Shown: positions 53,352 to 64,000 of the stretch, piece by piece
Position numbering within the stretch: the stretch's first letter is position 1
Layout: every line of letters begins with the position of its first letter
Source: Linanthus parryae
Taxonomy: Eukaryota > Streptophyta > Magnoliopsida > Ericales > Polemoniaceae
Direction: 5' to 3'
Assembly: GCA_023055425.1 (NCBI GenBank)
Contig: JALGPY010000002.1
Span: forward strand, 156,747,345-156,811,344
Length of the DNA stretch: 64,000 nt
Program-made: the position numbers and the translations under genes
Notes under the pieces: model-generated
What the model was told of the DNA's origin: nothing
Seen by the model: the letters and a program-made list of their open reading frames with translations, nothing else
The model's database searches: none

Positions 53352-54099
53352 TTATAATCAAAGGAAAGCGCATGTGAAACTTGACTCTGAAAGTGTTTGA
53401 TACCCTAATCTAATAACTTATCCAATACCAACAGTTGTAAATCAGATTTTTTTTTTTTTTAGGGGTTGTAAATCAGAAATTTAGGTATGGGCAAAGTACT
53501 CTGCTCAGATTGTATGTTACGATTACCAAAAGTGAATGAGAACATGCGAGTGAAGCATGACATAGACAATGAGAACATGCGAGTGAAATCTATGCAAGGC
53601 TACCCGATTGAGTCCTAGAGACCACAAAGAGATACGTCTGAGATAGAAGGCACTCCATCTCCGAAAGCAAGCCCACTTCTAGTACCTAATTTAATATTGA
53701 TGCCTAGACACCTCACACTAAAAGGGGCATTAGGGTAGGGAAAAGTGTACTTAGGTTGCTGCTGTTTATATGATGCTTTGCTTGAGAATTGTCTCACATG
53801 TGAAACCCAACATGTTCTCATATGTCCCCTTATTTTGAAAAAGTCCCATTTCAAATTTGTTGTATGCAGAAAATGATGTGGTAGGAGCCCACCCTATCAC
53901 ATGGTTGAACTTTCTTTTTATAGAGAAGATTGCATGGTTTCACTTTGATAATTATAAATAACTGTAAAATAATTCTTCGAAGAGATGGAGTACTAATGCT
54001 CAATAATGTAATTAAATTGGAATAAAATATGTCACATATATCTTTTTTTAGGGATGTATGTCACATATATATGGATCAAGTGATATAACATTAGCCTTA
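53352..54099. other. Unclassified region with a 20-bp duplication
   Basis: AATGAGAACATGCGAGTGAA occurs near 53534 and 53568, 34 bp apart. A minus-strand frame of 79 residues (53854-53615) looks like a translated fragment of a repeat and is not supported as a gene. Confidence 0.4.
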
Positions 54100-54306
54100 T
54101 AAGAGCATCTCCAATAGTGGTAGCTATAAATCATGTATAATTTAACTAGTATTGCAGATTTTTTTATTTTAGCTATTCGCCAAATTCAGCTCTACTCCAA
54201 TAGTCCATGTAAAAGTTAGCCAAACTCTCAAAATTCCAACTACTTTTTTTTGAGCAGGTACAACGGTTATATTTTAAAAAGATTAAATACTCAAAATATC
54301 ATGAAC

Positions 54307-54546
54307 CTACATATCTAACAAATGAAAACATTGAGTGATAACATCTTCTTCACCTTCTTCAAATGAAAATTTTCCAGATCGCTTTCCTCTTTCTAAAGAG
54401 GATCCTGACTGAGTGATGTTATCAGATTGTCCAACACGTCGATTATCAAATTCATATTGTGAATGTTGCATTGAGAAATCAGCAATATCCACATCTCCAC
54501 TAATTAGTGCAGTGTAAAATCTAGTATCTTGAGAATTCATCTGCAT
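54307..54546 (-). pseudogene. Possible ORF1 N-terminal fragment of the PIF-like element
   Basis: A 79-residue frame with a Ser/Gln/Asn-rich leader ends in GKRSGKFSFEEGEEDVITQC. This resembles the R-G-x-x-F-x-x-EED start of the Myb/SANT-like ORF1 of plant PIF/Harbinger elements, which helps the transposase reach the nucleus and bind DNA. It stops before the rest of the Myb domain. The similarity is by pattern only. Confidence 0.4.
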
Positions 54547-54689
54547 AAACTAGATAAGGTTAGACCTAAAGAAGACATAATAACTCTGTTTCTCACCTCT
54601 TAGCGAACGGGGGCAATCACGACACCATATAACTCAACTGCGTATGCTATCAAGCAAATTGGATAGTTTCAGATCAACTCTGTGGAAGC

Positions 54690-55340
54690 ACACCATCAAT
54701 GACCAAACAAATACTGAGACCACATACCACAACCATTAACACCAAAAATACCTACAGCCATGACCAATACAACCATCTCTACCCAATTACAAACCAAACT
54801 ACCTGGCAATCCATTACCCCAAAACCATCATTAACTAACAGATAAACCTTCATCTACACCAACTACCTACTCTTTACCCACCATAACAACTTGAAGCCTC
54901 AACCCAGTACACCACGGCCAAACCAATCTGCAACCTAACCTTCTTGAAACCCAGTCACGACGAAAACATCCATACCCCATTAACTACCTAGCCAAAACAC
55001 CCACCTGATACAAGCTAACCACCAATTTCACTACCTTGCCCACCTTACCCAGTAGGACACCACCACAACCATTTTGCCTCTCACCAAATCACCACATTCA
55101 TTGTAAACAAAGCCAAATCCCGCCCTAACAACCAGCTACCCCATTACCTATTCACTTCACCAAGCAAAACCAACCTGACCTAAACACAATTCCACCAACA
55201 GTTCTCTACCTTCATAGGACTCCATAATATGCAACAATAACCTCACAACAAGCCACCTGAAACCCAAATTAACACCTCCAATACCTAAGCCACAACCTGC
55301 AACTATGACCATCACCGAAGCTTCAACCTGTTACCCCTTC
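54690..55340. repeat. A/C-rich, G-depleted segment
   Basis: For about 650 bp the plus strand is nearly all A, C and T with very few G, with irregular ACCA, CCAA and ACC clusters but no fixed period. It looks like a decayed low-complexity region inside the PIF-like element. Confidence 0.8.
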
Positions 55341-55674
55341 AATCAGACCACCGTCCAACCACCTGGAGATGAAGAACGGGATGAAAGAAAGTGAAATCAG
55401 ACGATAAAAAGAAAAAAACCCTAACTCGAAAATTAAAAAGCTTCAAATCTCCGAACGTTGGAGGATTTTCAGAACGTTGGAGGATTTTCTGACTGAAAAT
55501 CCGGATATTTGTTGGAATAGCGATAGTTATCAGTCTCGCTACATGTAGCGAGGATGATAACGATCCATTATTTTAAATAAGCTGATAACTATCCTATTGG
55601 ACTCCTACTTTGTGTAAACTTATCTAAATTTTAACTAAAACTTCGATTTAACTAGCCTACTGGAGATGCTCTAA

Positions 55675-56243
55675 TTAACCCTCCGACTACATAAATTGAG
55701 GATGATTCAGATAGCAAGGAAATTCATGGCTTGTATTGCAGGAGTTATCAATCCAAATTCAATAGTTTCTTTTCTAGCAAGCGTGCCAAACGTGCGGTTA
55801 AATCATGTGAACTTGCAAAATTTCACTTTCTCGTGCTTCAAGTGTCAGTGATTTTAACCGTCTATTAACGGTCAAATGTCATTTTTAGCCTTCCCTTTCA
55901 GCTAGCAACAAGATGAGATAATTGTTTCGGATTAGTAGGCCACCAAATTGATCGAGATGGCGTTTGAAAACGATATACGCTACCACAAAAATGAGAAGCA
56001 AATAAGTCCAAGAGAAAGAGTAGGAAAGTGTATCGTAAGGTGGAACTATGCATCATTGAGGTCATACCCATTATCCATGTATCGTGATTGGAGTGCGAAG
56101 CTGGATAACACACTGAAAAGAGAGTGTTGTTTAAATCTTCCTTTTAATCAAATAGGCATTAGCTGGATGCTTAAAATTCAAAAGTAATTTCTTCAAAACA
56201 AAAAATCAAAAGTAATAGAAGAAAGCTTATGCACCATTGCAAT
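55675..56243. other. Unclassified region before element K
   Basis: No supported gene, RNA or terminal repeat. It ends in GCAAT, the expected duplicated site of K. Confidence 0.5.
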
Positions 56244-56712
56244 TGTAAGAAATATGCCTTGAAGTTAGAAGATTCTCAAAGGAGAGCGAAGAAGTGAGTT
56301 ATAGGGTGTCTTCGCATGAAGACAAGGGAGTCTTCGCACGAAGACATCACCCAAAAGGCCAGAAGACCAAAAGTGTTCGTGAAACAGCATGCTGGCGCAA
56401 AGTACGAAGGCCTTCGCACGAAGGTCTACGTACGAAGACATCGCAGCTTCCACGAAGACAATCCGGGCTGCGGCAAATAAAGGCTGGTTATTTCCTTTTT
56501 GGTTTCTGAGCGATTTGGGGTCTATAAAATGATCCTTTGGGGTCCTATGAACGTATGTAAGCATTGTGAATCGTTCCTACTTAGTTTGTAAAGGTCTTTC
56601 TTGTCCGTGGACGTAGTTAACATATTTTGTGCTAGCGAACCACGTAAATATTGTGTGATTGCATCTTTTCGTTATCGTTCGTGAGGCGTGAATAATCGTG
56701 AGTTGCATTACA
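56244..56712 (+). repeat. 5' LTR of element K (469 bp)
   Basis: TGTAAGAAATATGCC to GTTGCATTACA, with TGTAA/TTACA ends. TATAAAA at 56523-56529 is the likely TATA box. It carries the CTTCGCACGAAG palindromes listed separately. Confidence 0.85.
56306..56455. repeat. CTTCG-ACGAAG palindromes in the K LTR
   Basis: GTCTTCGCATGAAGAC (56308-56323), GTCTTCGCACGAAGAC (56330-56345), CCTTCGCACGAAGG (56411-56424) and CTACGTACGAAGAC (56426-56439). They lie 80-220 bp upstream of the TATA box. K is a copia element, yet shares this motif with the gypsy elements B and C. Confidence 0.9.
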
Positions 56713-56728
56713 AACTGGTATCAGTGCT
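56713..56728 (+). other. Primer-binding site of element K
   Basis: AACTGGTATCAGTGCT follows the LTR and resembles TGGTATCAGAGC. Confidence 0.8.
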
Positions 56729-56743
56729 TAGGTAAGCAAGAAC

Positions 56744-57507
56744 GATGTCCGGATCGTTGTTGAAGATTGACAGGTTTACAGGAGGGAACAACTTAAGTCT
56801 GTGGATAATTAAAGATGGAGACATTGCTTTAATCGCAGGGCTTGTGGGCACCTTTGACCGCAGACAAGGGAGCCATGGATGCTAGTACATCGGAGTTCAA
56901 GGTATTGGAGGAGAAGGTATTCAACTATCATTTTGTGCTTATCGGATGACGTGATCATCGAGATCGCAGATCAGAAGGGAGCAGCGAAGTTTTGGCTCAA
57001 GTTGGAGAGTCTCACTAGCAAGTTGATGCTAAAAAAAGGCTATTCACCCTGCTGATGCTCGAATGTACGACTCTCAAGGACCATCTTGATCAATTGACTA
57101 CAATTCTTTTAGATTTGTGTAACATTGGGGAGATGGTGGGTGATGATGATGTCGCACTTTTGTTATTGGTCTTGTTACCTCCATCATACAAGAACTTTCT
57201 TCAGTCGCTCATTGTGAATAAGGACGACTTGTCCCTAGAGGAGGTCAGATCAGTGCTCCATGCTAGGGAACTGCGCCTTAAGGGTTCAGTCACATGTACA
57301 GAGGACCATGCTTCCGGTTTGATGGCAGCCGGGGGAAGCAAGAAGGGTAAGAAGAACAAGATGAAGCAGTTATTCGGTTCTAAGTTACCCAAGGATGCTT
57401 GTGCTTGGTGCAAGGCAAAGGGGCACTGGAAGAGGGATTGCCATAAACAAGTTCAACAGGCACATAATGGTTTTGCAGCCGTGGTAGCAAAAGGGGAATT
57501 AGTCTGA
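56744..57507 (+). pseudogene. Gag of element K
   Basis: It starts MSGSLLKIDRFTGGNNLSLW, the Tork-type gag start, then needs frameshifts to read to FKVLEEK and the later intact frame (57055-57507): LKDHLDQLTTILLDLCNIGE, LLPPSYKNFLQSLIVNKDDL, LEEVRSVLHARELRLKG, a basic linker (KKGKKNKMKQLF) and the zinc knuckle CAWCKAKGHWKRDC (CX2CX4HX4C). A stop after GSHGC and a missing block around 57020 break it. Confidence 0.9.
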
Positions 57508-57916
57508 GGATGATTTCGTTCTACTAGGGGATGATGTCGCGCATTCACCCGATGCATGGTTTCTTGACTGTGGGGCTTCTTAGCATATCTGTTCTAACAG
57601 GAAACTATTTTCAAGCTACAACCCTGCAGATGGAGGATTCGTTCATATGGAAAAGAGAGTTGTTTGAAAGGTCATAGGAAAATGCTCAGTTAGGTTTAAG
57701 GCGTCTGATGGGAAGACATGCACCTTGAAGGATGTTAGACACGAACCGCTTGTCACAAAGAATATGATTTCTTTAAGTCTACTCTACATCAAGGGTTTCA
57801 ACTTCAAAGGTGAATGTGGAGGATTATGCGTCTACAAGGACTCGAATGTACCGCTTGTATGTACTAAAAGGTTTGGCTATCACAGGGTATGTCGAAGTTT
57901 TCTCGGCCGAGATTAA
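57508..57916 (+). pseudogene. Protease of element K
   Basis: WFLDCGAS-stop-HICSNRKLFSSY (about 57562-57610) is the copia protease active site with D-C-G in place of D-S/T-G and a stop two residues later. CTLKDVRHEPLVTKNMISLS (57720-57779) is the conserved LxDVRxxPxLxxNLISL block. A TGA near 57667 adds another break. Confidence 0.85.
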
Positions 57917-58860
57917 GGAAGCTTATCAAACAAAGATATGGCATATGAGGCTCGGTCATATGAGCGAACGTGGAATGCATGAACTTCACAAAAGAGGGTA
58001 TCTCACCGGGCATGCGCCCAAGAGCCTAAGGTTTTGTGAGCACTACGTGTATGAGAAGCTACAGCGTAGCAGCTTCCCTAAGACAATTCATAGAACGAAA
58101 GGTACTCTTGACTATATCCATTTAAATTGCTGGGGTGCATCTCAAGTTGAAGCAATTTGCGGGTACAAGTACTTTCTGAGCATCATAGATGACTACTCAA
58201 GGATGGATTGGGTATTCCTGATGGAGCATAAGAGTGAAGCCTTCGCAAGATTCAAGGACTGGAAGACACTAGTAGAAAATCAGGTGGGAAAGAAGGTGAA
58301 AAGGCTGCGCACGGACAACGGCATGGAGTTTTGTTCATCAGAGTTTGATGAATTCTGCAAGGATCAGGGTATCGCCTGTCATCACACCGTTCGGCACACA
58401 CCGCATCAGAGCGGTGTGACCGAGAGAATGAATGAGACATTTTTAGAGAAAGCAATGTGTAGGCTTTATAATGCAGGTCTTTCCCGAGATTTCATGGGAG
58501 AAGCAGTTTCTATGGCATGCTATCTCATAAATCGGAGCCCGCCTCATATATATAATGCAAGATTCCTATGGAAGTCTGGTCCGGTAGCAGTGGATTACTC
58601 GAATTTGAGAGTTTTTGGTTGCATTGCCAATTATCATGTTGATGATGGGAAACTAGAACCAAGATCTAAGAAGGTAGTATTCATGGGTTTCGGAAAAGCT
58701 GCGAAGGGATACAAGATATGAGAAGACAACAAGAATATACTTGGCATAAGTATGGTCTTTGATGAAAGTCCTATGTTGAAGAATTACGTGGAGGTGGATC
58801 TTGGAGATGCATGGGAAGAAGGTGGAGGGAGAGTCGGATCCTACTGATCCTAGGGATTCT
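57810..58860 (+). pseudogene. Integrase of element K
   Basis: The 303-residue frame 57810-58721 contains IWHMRLGHMSERGMHEL with CEHYVYEK (the second zinc Cys of the usual C-x-x-C is Tyr or Val), then LDYIHLNCWGASQVEA, RLRTDNGMEFCSSEFDEFCK and HTPHQSGVTERMNETFLEKA, and LRVFGCIANYHV near the end. Tork integrases have HSDLWGP in the first block, so the first catalytic Asp is Asn here. The second Asp (TDNG) and the Glu (TERMN) remain. The frame stops at 58721 and decays. Confidence 0.9.
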
Positions 58861-58962
58861 GAAATCCCTACATAGCCGCCAGAACCGGAAGAGGAAGAAG
58901 TAGAAGATTCTGATAGTGAGAATGCGTCTCTACCAGAGGAACCGGATCATCAGATTATTGCG

Positions 58963-59590
58963 GTGGGAAGACCAAGAATAGTCATCAAGCCTCCGGAAAG
59001 ATACAGAGATGATGGTATGGTGGGATATGCACTTCAATTAGCGAAAGAGGTGGAGAATGATCCGTCCACCTACAGGGCGGCTATATCTAGTTCTGAGTCA
59101 GCACAATGGATTGCCGAGATGGGAGAAGAGATGGGGTCTCTTAGCAAGAACTCGACTTGGGAGCTTGTTAAATTACCTGCAGGAAGGAAGATAGTCAGTT
59201 ACAAGTGGGTTTTCAAAAGAAAGGGAGGAACTGCATCTGGGGAAGACATCAAGTATAAAGCAAGGCTAGTTGCAAGAGGGTTCAGTCAGAAAGAATGAGT
59301 GGACTACAACGAGATTTTCTCACCGGTGGTCATCCGTGTGCTACTAGCTTTAGTGGCACACCACGACCTATAGCTTGAGCCATTGGATGTGAAAACAACT
59401 TTTATACATGGAGAGTTGGAAGATGAGATATACATGAGCCAACTGGAAGGGCTCCAAGTTCCAAGAAAAGAAGAACACGGGTGCAAGCTGAAAAGATCTC
59501 TCTACGGACTTAAGGAGTCTCCAAGGCAATGGTACAAGAGGTTTGACAGCTTCATGATGAAGATTGGTTATAGTAGGGTTTTGATGCAGG
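58963..59590 (+). pseudogene. Reverse transcriptase of element K (partial)
   Basis: MGRPRIVIKPPERYRDD and AISSSESAQWIAEMGEEMGS lead into NSTWELVKLPAGRKIVSYKW and KARLVARGFSQKE, a stop at 59296, then MDVKTTFIHGELEDEIYM and SLYGLKESPRQWYKRFDSFM. It ends at GYSRVLM, before the YVDD motif, so the palm is incomplete. Confidence 0.9.
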
Positions 59591-59986
59591 TTACGCAGCG
59601 GAATAACAAAAATTTATTATGTGATCACTACGAAGAATTGTTTCTTCGTCTCTACGAGTATCCACACCTTGGATCTTTGACTGGATTCCTTCCCACCGTG
59701 TAGTGCTAGCAACGGAAGAAAGGAGAAAGGATCACTCAAAACGAGGCAAAGCCACGCCCAAGGAGAGGCCGACGACGTCGGGTAGGGGGACGGGTTGGGT
59801 GCTTCGGCTCCCAACTTGTCTCTCTATCTCTCTCTCTCTTGCTTTGTTATGTTCTCTCAATAATGACTTCAATGATAAAGTAACAATCTAGAGTTTTTTT
59901 TTATATAGTAATAACTCCTTATTAACTACATAAAAGCCCCAGTAGTAATCATGTCCTTACATGAATTAGTCCACTTGCAAATTAGC
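59591..59986. other. Unclassified LTR-like sequence, left of the solo LTR
   Basis: It starts with GCAGGTTACGCAGCGGAATAA, where the K pol similarity ends, and has a minus-strand TATA-like ACTATATAAAA near 59905. It may be the 3' LTR of another minus-strand element that continues at 63407-64000. No coding frame is supported. Confidence 0.35.
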
Positions 59987-62900
59987 TGAAACATCCCGGG
60001 ATCTCGGTTCAGGGTTAAAGAGACAATCGATAACCAAAAGTAGAAATATAGTTACGAATATTACATTTTAGTTAATAAATACAACAATATTGAGAATATA
60101 AGTTTACAAATATAATGTGTTTGAAATAATCTATGTGATCTACTAAGTGATCTAACTTTAAGCTACAAGTCTTCGTCTCGTTCCGCGTTCCCATCCCCCA
60201 CCTTGATTGATGACCTGCGGTTTTAAAATGGAAAAAGCCGACGCAGTTTTAAGAAAAATGATCAGTAAAAACTGAGTAAATACACACTACAACATGTAAA
60301 GCATCGAGTCGCACACAAGGATAAGTTGAAATAAATACATGGGTTAACATCAATAAACAAAAGAGTTGAGAAAATATGGAATAATTATGAGTAAACGTTT
60401 AGGAAGATTTCTCAGCTTTAAAACATTTATAGATCACGAGTAGTCAAGATACTCTTAAACCATTGGAAGCTTACGTGAGAAAATTATGTTTCATTGAAGA
60501 ACATTTAATTCACGAGTACTACATTTCTTTACATTTCATATACAAACTGCTTTACGAGTAGTCGAGATATTACTAGACAAGTAAAATATCAACAGTACCC
60601 AATCTGATAACGACATTAAGTCACAAGTAGCCAAAGCATTTCAAATCATTTGAATTGATTAGGGAATATCAAGAGCCACAAAGAACATCAACAGAGTAGT
60701 CAATTTTATTTCAAGTTCCATTAACCGTTAAGCTTAGCTGAGGCATGTCCAGAGCCATCAGCAGGATCAATGTAAACAGAGGGATCACGAAATAATCACT
60801 AAGGGTTCCTTATAGGGTCTATCGAACCCTATTTCACCCGAGCGTTAAGGGAGCCCATTCGTCAACCCCGCTAATAACATTAGCTAAAAGGCCTTAAGTG
60901 TCGACACCCCTATACCGTAGTGACCCTTACAAGTATAAGTAGCACTCTGTAGCTCTATAAACCCCTTGGCCTCAATATCTTGATACATTTTGGCTCATCG
61001 GGGGCGGATTTGTGAACATTGAAGTTATATCCAAGAATAAGAAGCATTGCTTCAATGGTCTTAGCCATAAGAAAATGGAGGATCGCTTCACGCTTCTCAT
61101 TAATAACAGTACTCTGTACATCGTCCTAAGTCTATTAGAGGTATATTATTACCTTTATTTCACATAACCAAATCGGTATAAAATCTTTCACGAGTCATTT
61201 CCAAGAGTTTTCAAAGGACATCGATAAAATATTCCAAACAAATTTCCGAGTTTAAATCACGCATTCTCACACTTTTCATATAACAATCATTCATTTGAAA
61301 CATCACACACATACGCACATTTTGATATGAAAAGGCCGTACATATGTACTTACCACTGAGATGAAGCACAACCAAACTCTAGAAACTAAGCCTAGAACTC
61401 CAACGACAACCGCACTCTCCTACGAGGCCGATGTCTACAATCACACGTATAACGTACTTGTTACAACCAATCACACATCGGTAATAAAAATGCAACCCTA
61501 CACGCCACATAGTCCTATATGTAATAAATTCACATATAATGATGTTAACTTATCAAAATAAATCCAACAAAACACTTAGAATTTCAAAAATTCAAGTTTT
61601 CTAAAAACGGTGAAACTACAATTCTAGACAGAATTGTAGCTCTGACTTTGTAGGTATATTTTCCATATCAAAGCATTTCTTAAAATTATAAAATAAATAT
61701 AAGATGAACCTAAATGTGTCTACTTTCAGAAACATCAAGAAAATCATGCATAGACATTGTAAATATCAAGTTACAAAATAACAAATACTGCTACACAGAG
61801 ACAAGTTTGGCAGAAAGTTTCAACTTTGAAAAACAATTACTACTACTTGGAGAATAGAAAAATTTCCCATCTTCTCCTGAATGAATCCCTTATGTGTCTA
61901 GTTTAAACGCAATAAAGATGAGATGCCATAGGTTTCTAAAAATGAAGTTTTTAATAAAAATGGTAATATTGGTACTAAAACAGAGTTTCAAAAAACATGC
62001 AACTCAAAATGAGCATTTCTCCCTAACCAAAATGGATATGGAGTTGGTTTTTTTCTCAAAATGACCATCTCTGAGTGTAGTTTCAAAATATGCAAGAGTT
62101 AAAAATTTCACAGAGACAAAATTTGGAGATAATATACTTTTTTCATAAACTGGTCAGATTGTAAAAATGTGCAATTTTCTCCTAGAGCACTCAAAACATG
62201 ATCAAATCAATTATATGACACATGCAACTTATGGAAACTTGATTTTCACCCAAATTACATCATTTTAGGCATTAAGTAAGACTTTTACATGCTCTTGACA
62301 CAAATGATCAAAACCCTCTTGGGTAACAATGCAAAGAAGATGACATTCACAACATGCATGTGGGTTCTAGTGTGGGTTTCATGAAATAGTCAAAATTTTG
62401 GAGTCAAACACATGATCTAACTATGGAAATGAAGAATCAAGCATGGATAGGAAGAAATCTAAGATGAAATATCATTAATCAAAGCAAAAACATGAACATG
62501 CATGTATGAATTCAAGACTAGAAGGAAACTTTACCCCAAGATTCAAGAAATTGTGATGAAAATGGTGATATTGGTCATCAATCCATGAGTAGAATTGTGG
62601 AATAACTCCCCTCCATGGTTACACCAAGATTGGAATCAAGTTTTTCATGTTTGAAAGAGTAGAAAATGAATTTTTGATGGTGCTTTTGTGAGGTCAACAC
62701 CCAAAAACGGGATGAAATTTCGGGAGAGAGAAGAGAGCATGTGTGGATGTTCTTGAAGAAAAAAAAGATGAAGGAAAATGAGAATAAAAGAAATGAAGTT
62801 GATGGTGGAGGTTGGTGGTGAATGAACCCACATGGTAAAGCCATACATGAGGGTAGGTAGTAGTGAGAGTTGGTGTATTATTAGAGAAAAATAGGAGATG

Positions 62901-63406
62901 CTTGTAAAAAGATCATCTCCATAATTTAGATGAATTGACCAAAGATAGTGGAGGGAGACTTGAAGAGAAGTCATAAGTCTCCCAACAAGCTAGTTGGGGA
63001 TATAAATGTAAAATTGATAAATGAGAGGTTTCTATGTGAAAACAAAAAGTTGAGGGGTGAAAATATAATTTCCAATTAATAGGTAACACTAGAAAAGATA
63101 ACTTTCATAAATTGTAAAACCTCCAAATTATTTCAAATAAAACACTTTGTATAAATCACTTTTAGGAAACTACAAGTACCTCCCAAGTATACAAAATAAG
63201 TTTCATATAACATTTGTCAAGTTTAAAAAGAAAACAAAATAACCCAAAATAAAAGTAAATATATATCATCATAGATGTCAAATGACACACTTATATTTTA
63301 AAACTAAGAAGAAGTCAAGGCCAAGTTTGAAATATAAATGTTTTAAAATTCTCAAATATTTTTTAAAATTACTAAATAACCCCCAACTAAAATACGGGGT
63401 ATTACA
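59987..63406 (-). mobile_element. Solo LTR, chromovirus (Tekay/Del-like), 3420 bp
   Basis: On the minus strand it starts TGTAATACCCCGTATTT and ends CCCGGGATGTTTCA, the end pair of large plant chromovirus LTRs, and its 3.4 kb length fits Tekay/Del. TTAGC on the left (59982-59986) and TTAGT on the right (63407-63411) are a near-perfect duplication with one C/T difference. There is no internal region or second LTR, so it is most simply a solo LTR formed by recombination between the two LTRs. No gene lies inside. Confidence 0.75.
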
Positions 63407-64000
63407 TTAGTCCTACTAACTTTGCTTGTGGTTGCATTATGATCTTTTATTAATTAGTCCAACTTATTAATACCCATATCCAGTTTAATGATACGGTGTG
63501 TGACCCCATAGGTTTCTACTTAGCTGGTAGTAATTATTACTAACATAGAGCGGTGTCTAGCAACACATCTATGCCACCCAACTAATAGTAATAGTCAGTG
63601 ATCCCGACAAACCTTATGCCCAATGTTACCATGTCGTGTTATCCCTTTGTCTCCATATCCGGATTGGACACGAGACATATTCTTCACACTCGTATATCTA
63701 ATCCTTAGTTTCTCGATCCTCAGAATAGACTTATCCATTCAGATAACATCAATATCTCCATATTGATTTATCTGAGTCAAGCAAGACATTCCATAAGCTC
63801 TACCCCTCCAGTCACGGTGTAACGTTTGATAATATCAAAGCATGATATTTCACAACTAGAGTATCCAGTGACTTCAAGTCTAAGGATTACAACACCATTA
63901 GCACAACGAGAAGCGCTTGTGACGTTGACATAATCTAATGTAGCCTTCTCGTGGTGGGTCTATCCAGTATGCCATTACTCCTAATGCATACCCATGTGTT
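63407..64000. other. Unclassified transposon-like sequence at the window end
   Basis: Continuous with 59591-59986 if the solo LTR is removed. No coding frame is supported. The even composition resembles the leader of a large non-coding LTR element, but I cannot name it. It runs out of the window. Confidence 0.35.

Larger units (their letters stand above)
54103..55671. mobile_element. PIF/Harbinger-like non-autonomous element (1569 bp)
   Basis: The terminal inverted repeats are GAGCATCTCCAATAG on the left and, inverted, GAGCATCTCCAGTAG on the right (one mismatch in 15). TAA lies on both sides (54100-54102, 55672-55674), the 3-bp duplication usual for PIF/Harbinger. No transposase is present. 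It contains a fragment that may come from the superfamily's Myb-like ORF1, and a 650-bp G-poor segment. On the minus strand the right part contains GTTAGGGTTTTTT, as in plant leaders, suggesting an original minus-strand gene. Confidence 0.75.
56244..59590 (+). mobile_element. Tork-like copia element K, 3' end missing
   Basis: One LTR (56244-56712), a primer-binding site, gag, protease, integrase and most of the RT palm are present in order. The sequence then changes at about 59590 before the catalytic RT motif, so RNase H and the 3' LTR are absent. Gag and pol motifs resemble Tnt1/Tork elements. GCAAT precedes the LTR; without the right end no duplication can be verified. Confidence 0.85.

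Noticed and set aside
53615..53854. Minus-strand 79-residue frame with Phe/Gly/Ser-rich sequence
   Set aside because: It looks like translated repeat DNA, has no start context or conserved motif I can name, and its downstream side holds a 20-bp duplication.
1..64000. A novel host defence or metabolic gene cluster
   Set aside because: After assigning the transposable elements, no set of neighbouring host-type genes remains; the unassigned stretches are AT-rich and lack coding signal.

Overview
This window is plant nuclear DNA, almost certainly eudicot, made up almost entirely of transposable elements. No host protein-coding gene, rRNA, functional tRNA or CRISPR array can be supported. The evidence is the set of families: Athila-like Ty3/gypsy elements with a plant-specific env-like ORF, SIRE/Maximus-like, Tork-like and Ale/Retrofit-like Ty1/copia elements, chromovirus LTRs, Helitrons with a CTAG end and hairpin, a PIF/Harbinger-type element flanked by TAA, and a tRNA-derived SINE. 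Almost every reading frame is broken.

Bases 1-3264 are AT-rich and hold one decayed Ty3/gypsy protease fragment. Bases 3265-39472 form one nested insertion stack. Its outer shell is a Ty1/copia element (A, 3270-39467) with perfect TAACT target duplications. Inside A lie a chromovirus LTR fragment and a minus-strand Athila-like element (B, about 4056-38600). B is interrupted by a plus-strand Athila-like element (C, about 8015-36461). C was hit twice by one SIRE-like copia family: once on the minus strand (E, 12115-19302, duplication TCTAG) and once on the plus strand inside C's 3' LTR (D, 26529-35895, duplication GTATC). D's own 3' LTR carries a 1.2 kb non-autonomous Helitron (33671-34897). 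The depth is therefore A > B > C > D > Helitron.

Bases 39473-50954 hold a second cluster. A decayed copia pol fragment (H) was hit by a small gypsy-derived LTR element (G, duplication AGAAT), a hAT-like MITE (duplication GAAGCAGA) and a gag-less Ale-like copia element (I, duplication AATAT). A SINE and a non-coding LTR element (J) lie just downstream. Bases 50955-64000 hold an AT microsatellite, a second Helitron, a non-autonomous PIF/Harbinger-like element with a strongly strand-skewed interior, a Tork-like copia with only its 5' LTR (K), and a 3.4 kb chromovirus-type solo LTR.

The most unusual signal is that several elements carry their own short palindrome many times over. The SIRE-like family uses TTTCAAGGCCTTGAAA and variants, in LTRs and in coding sequence. 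B, C and the unrelated copia K share a TTCG(C/T)ACGAA core. G and I are both rich in CGGCTC/GAGCCG. No standard retrotransposon feature explains these motifs. Lineage names come from motif recognition by eye and have not been tested by alignment or phylogeny.
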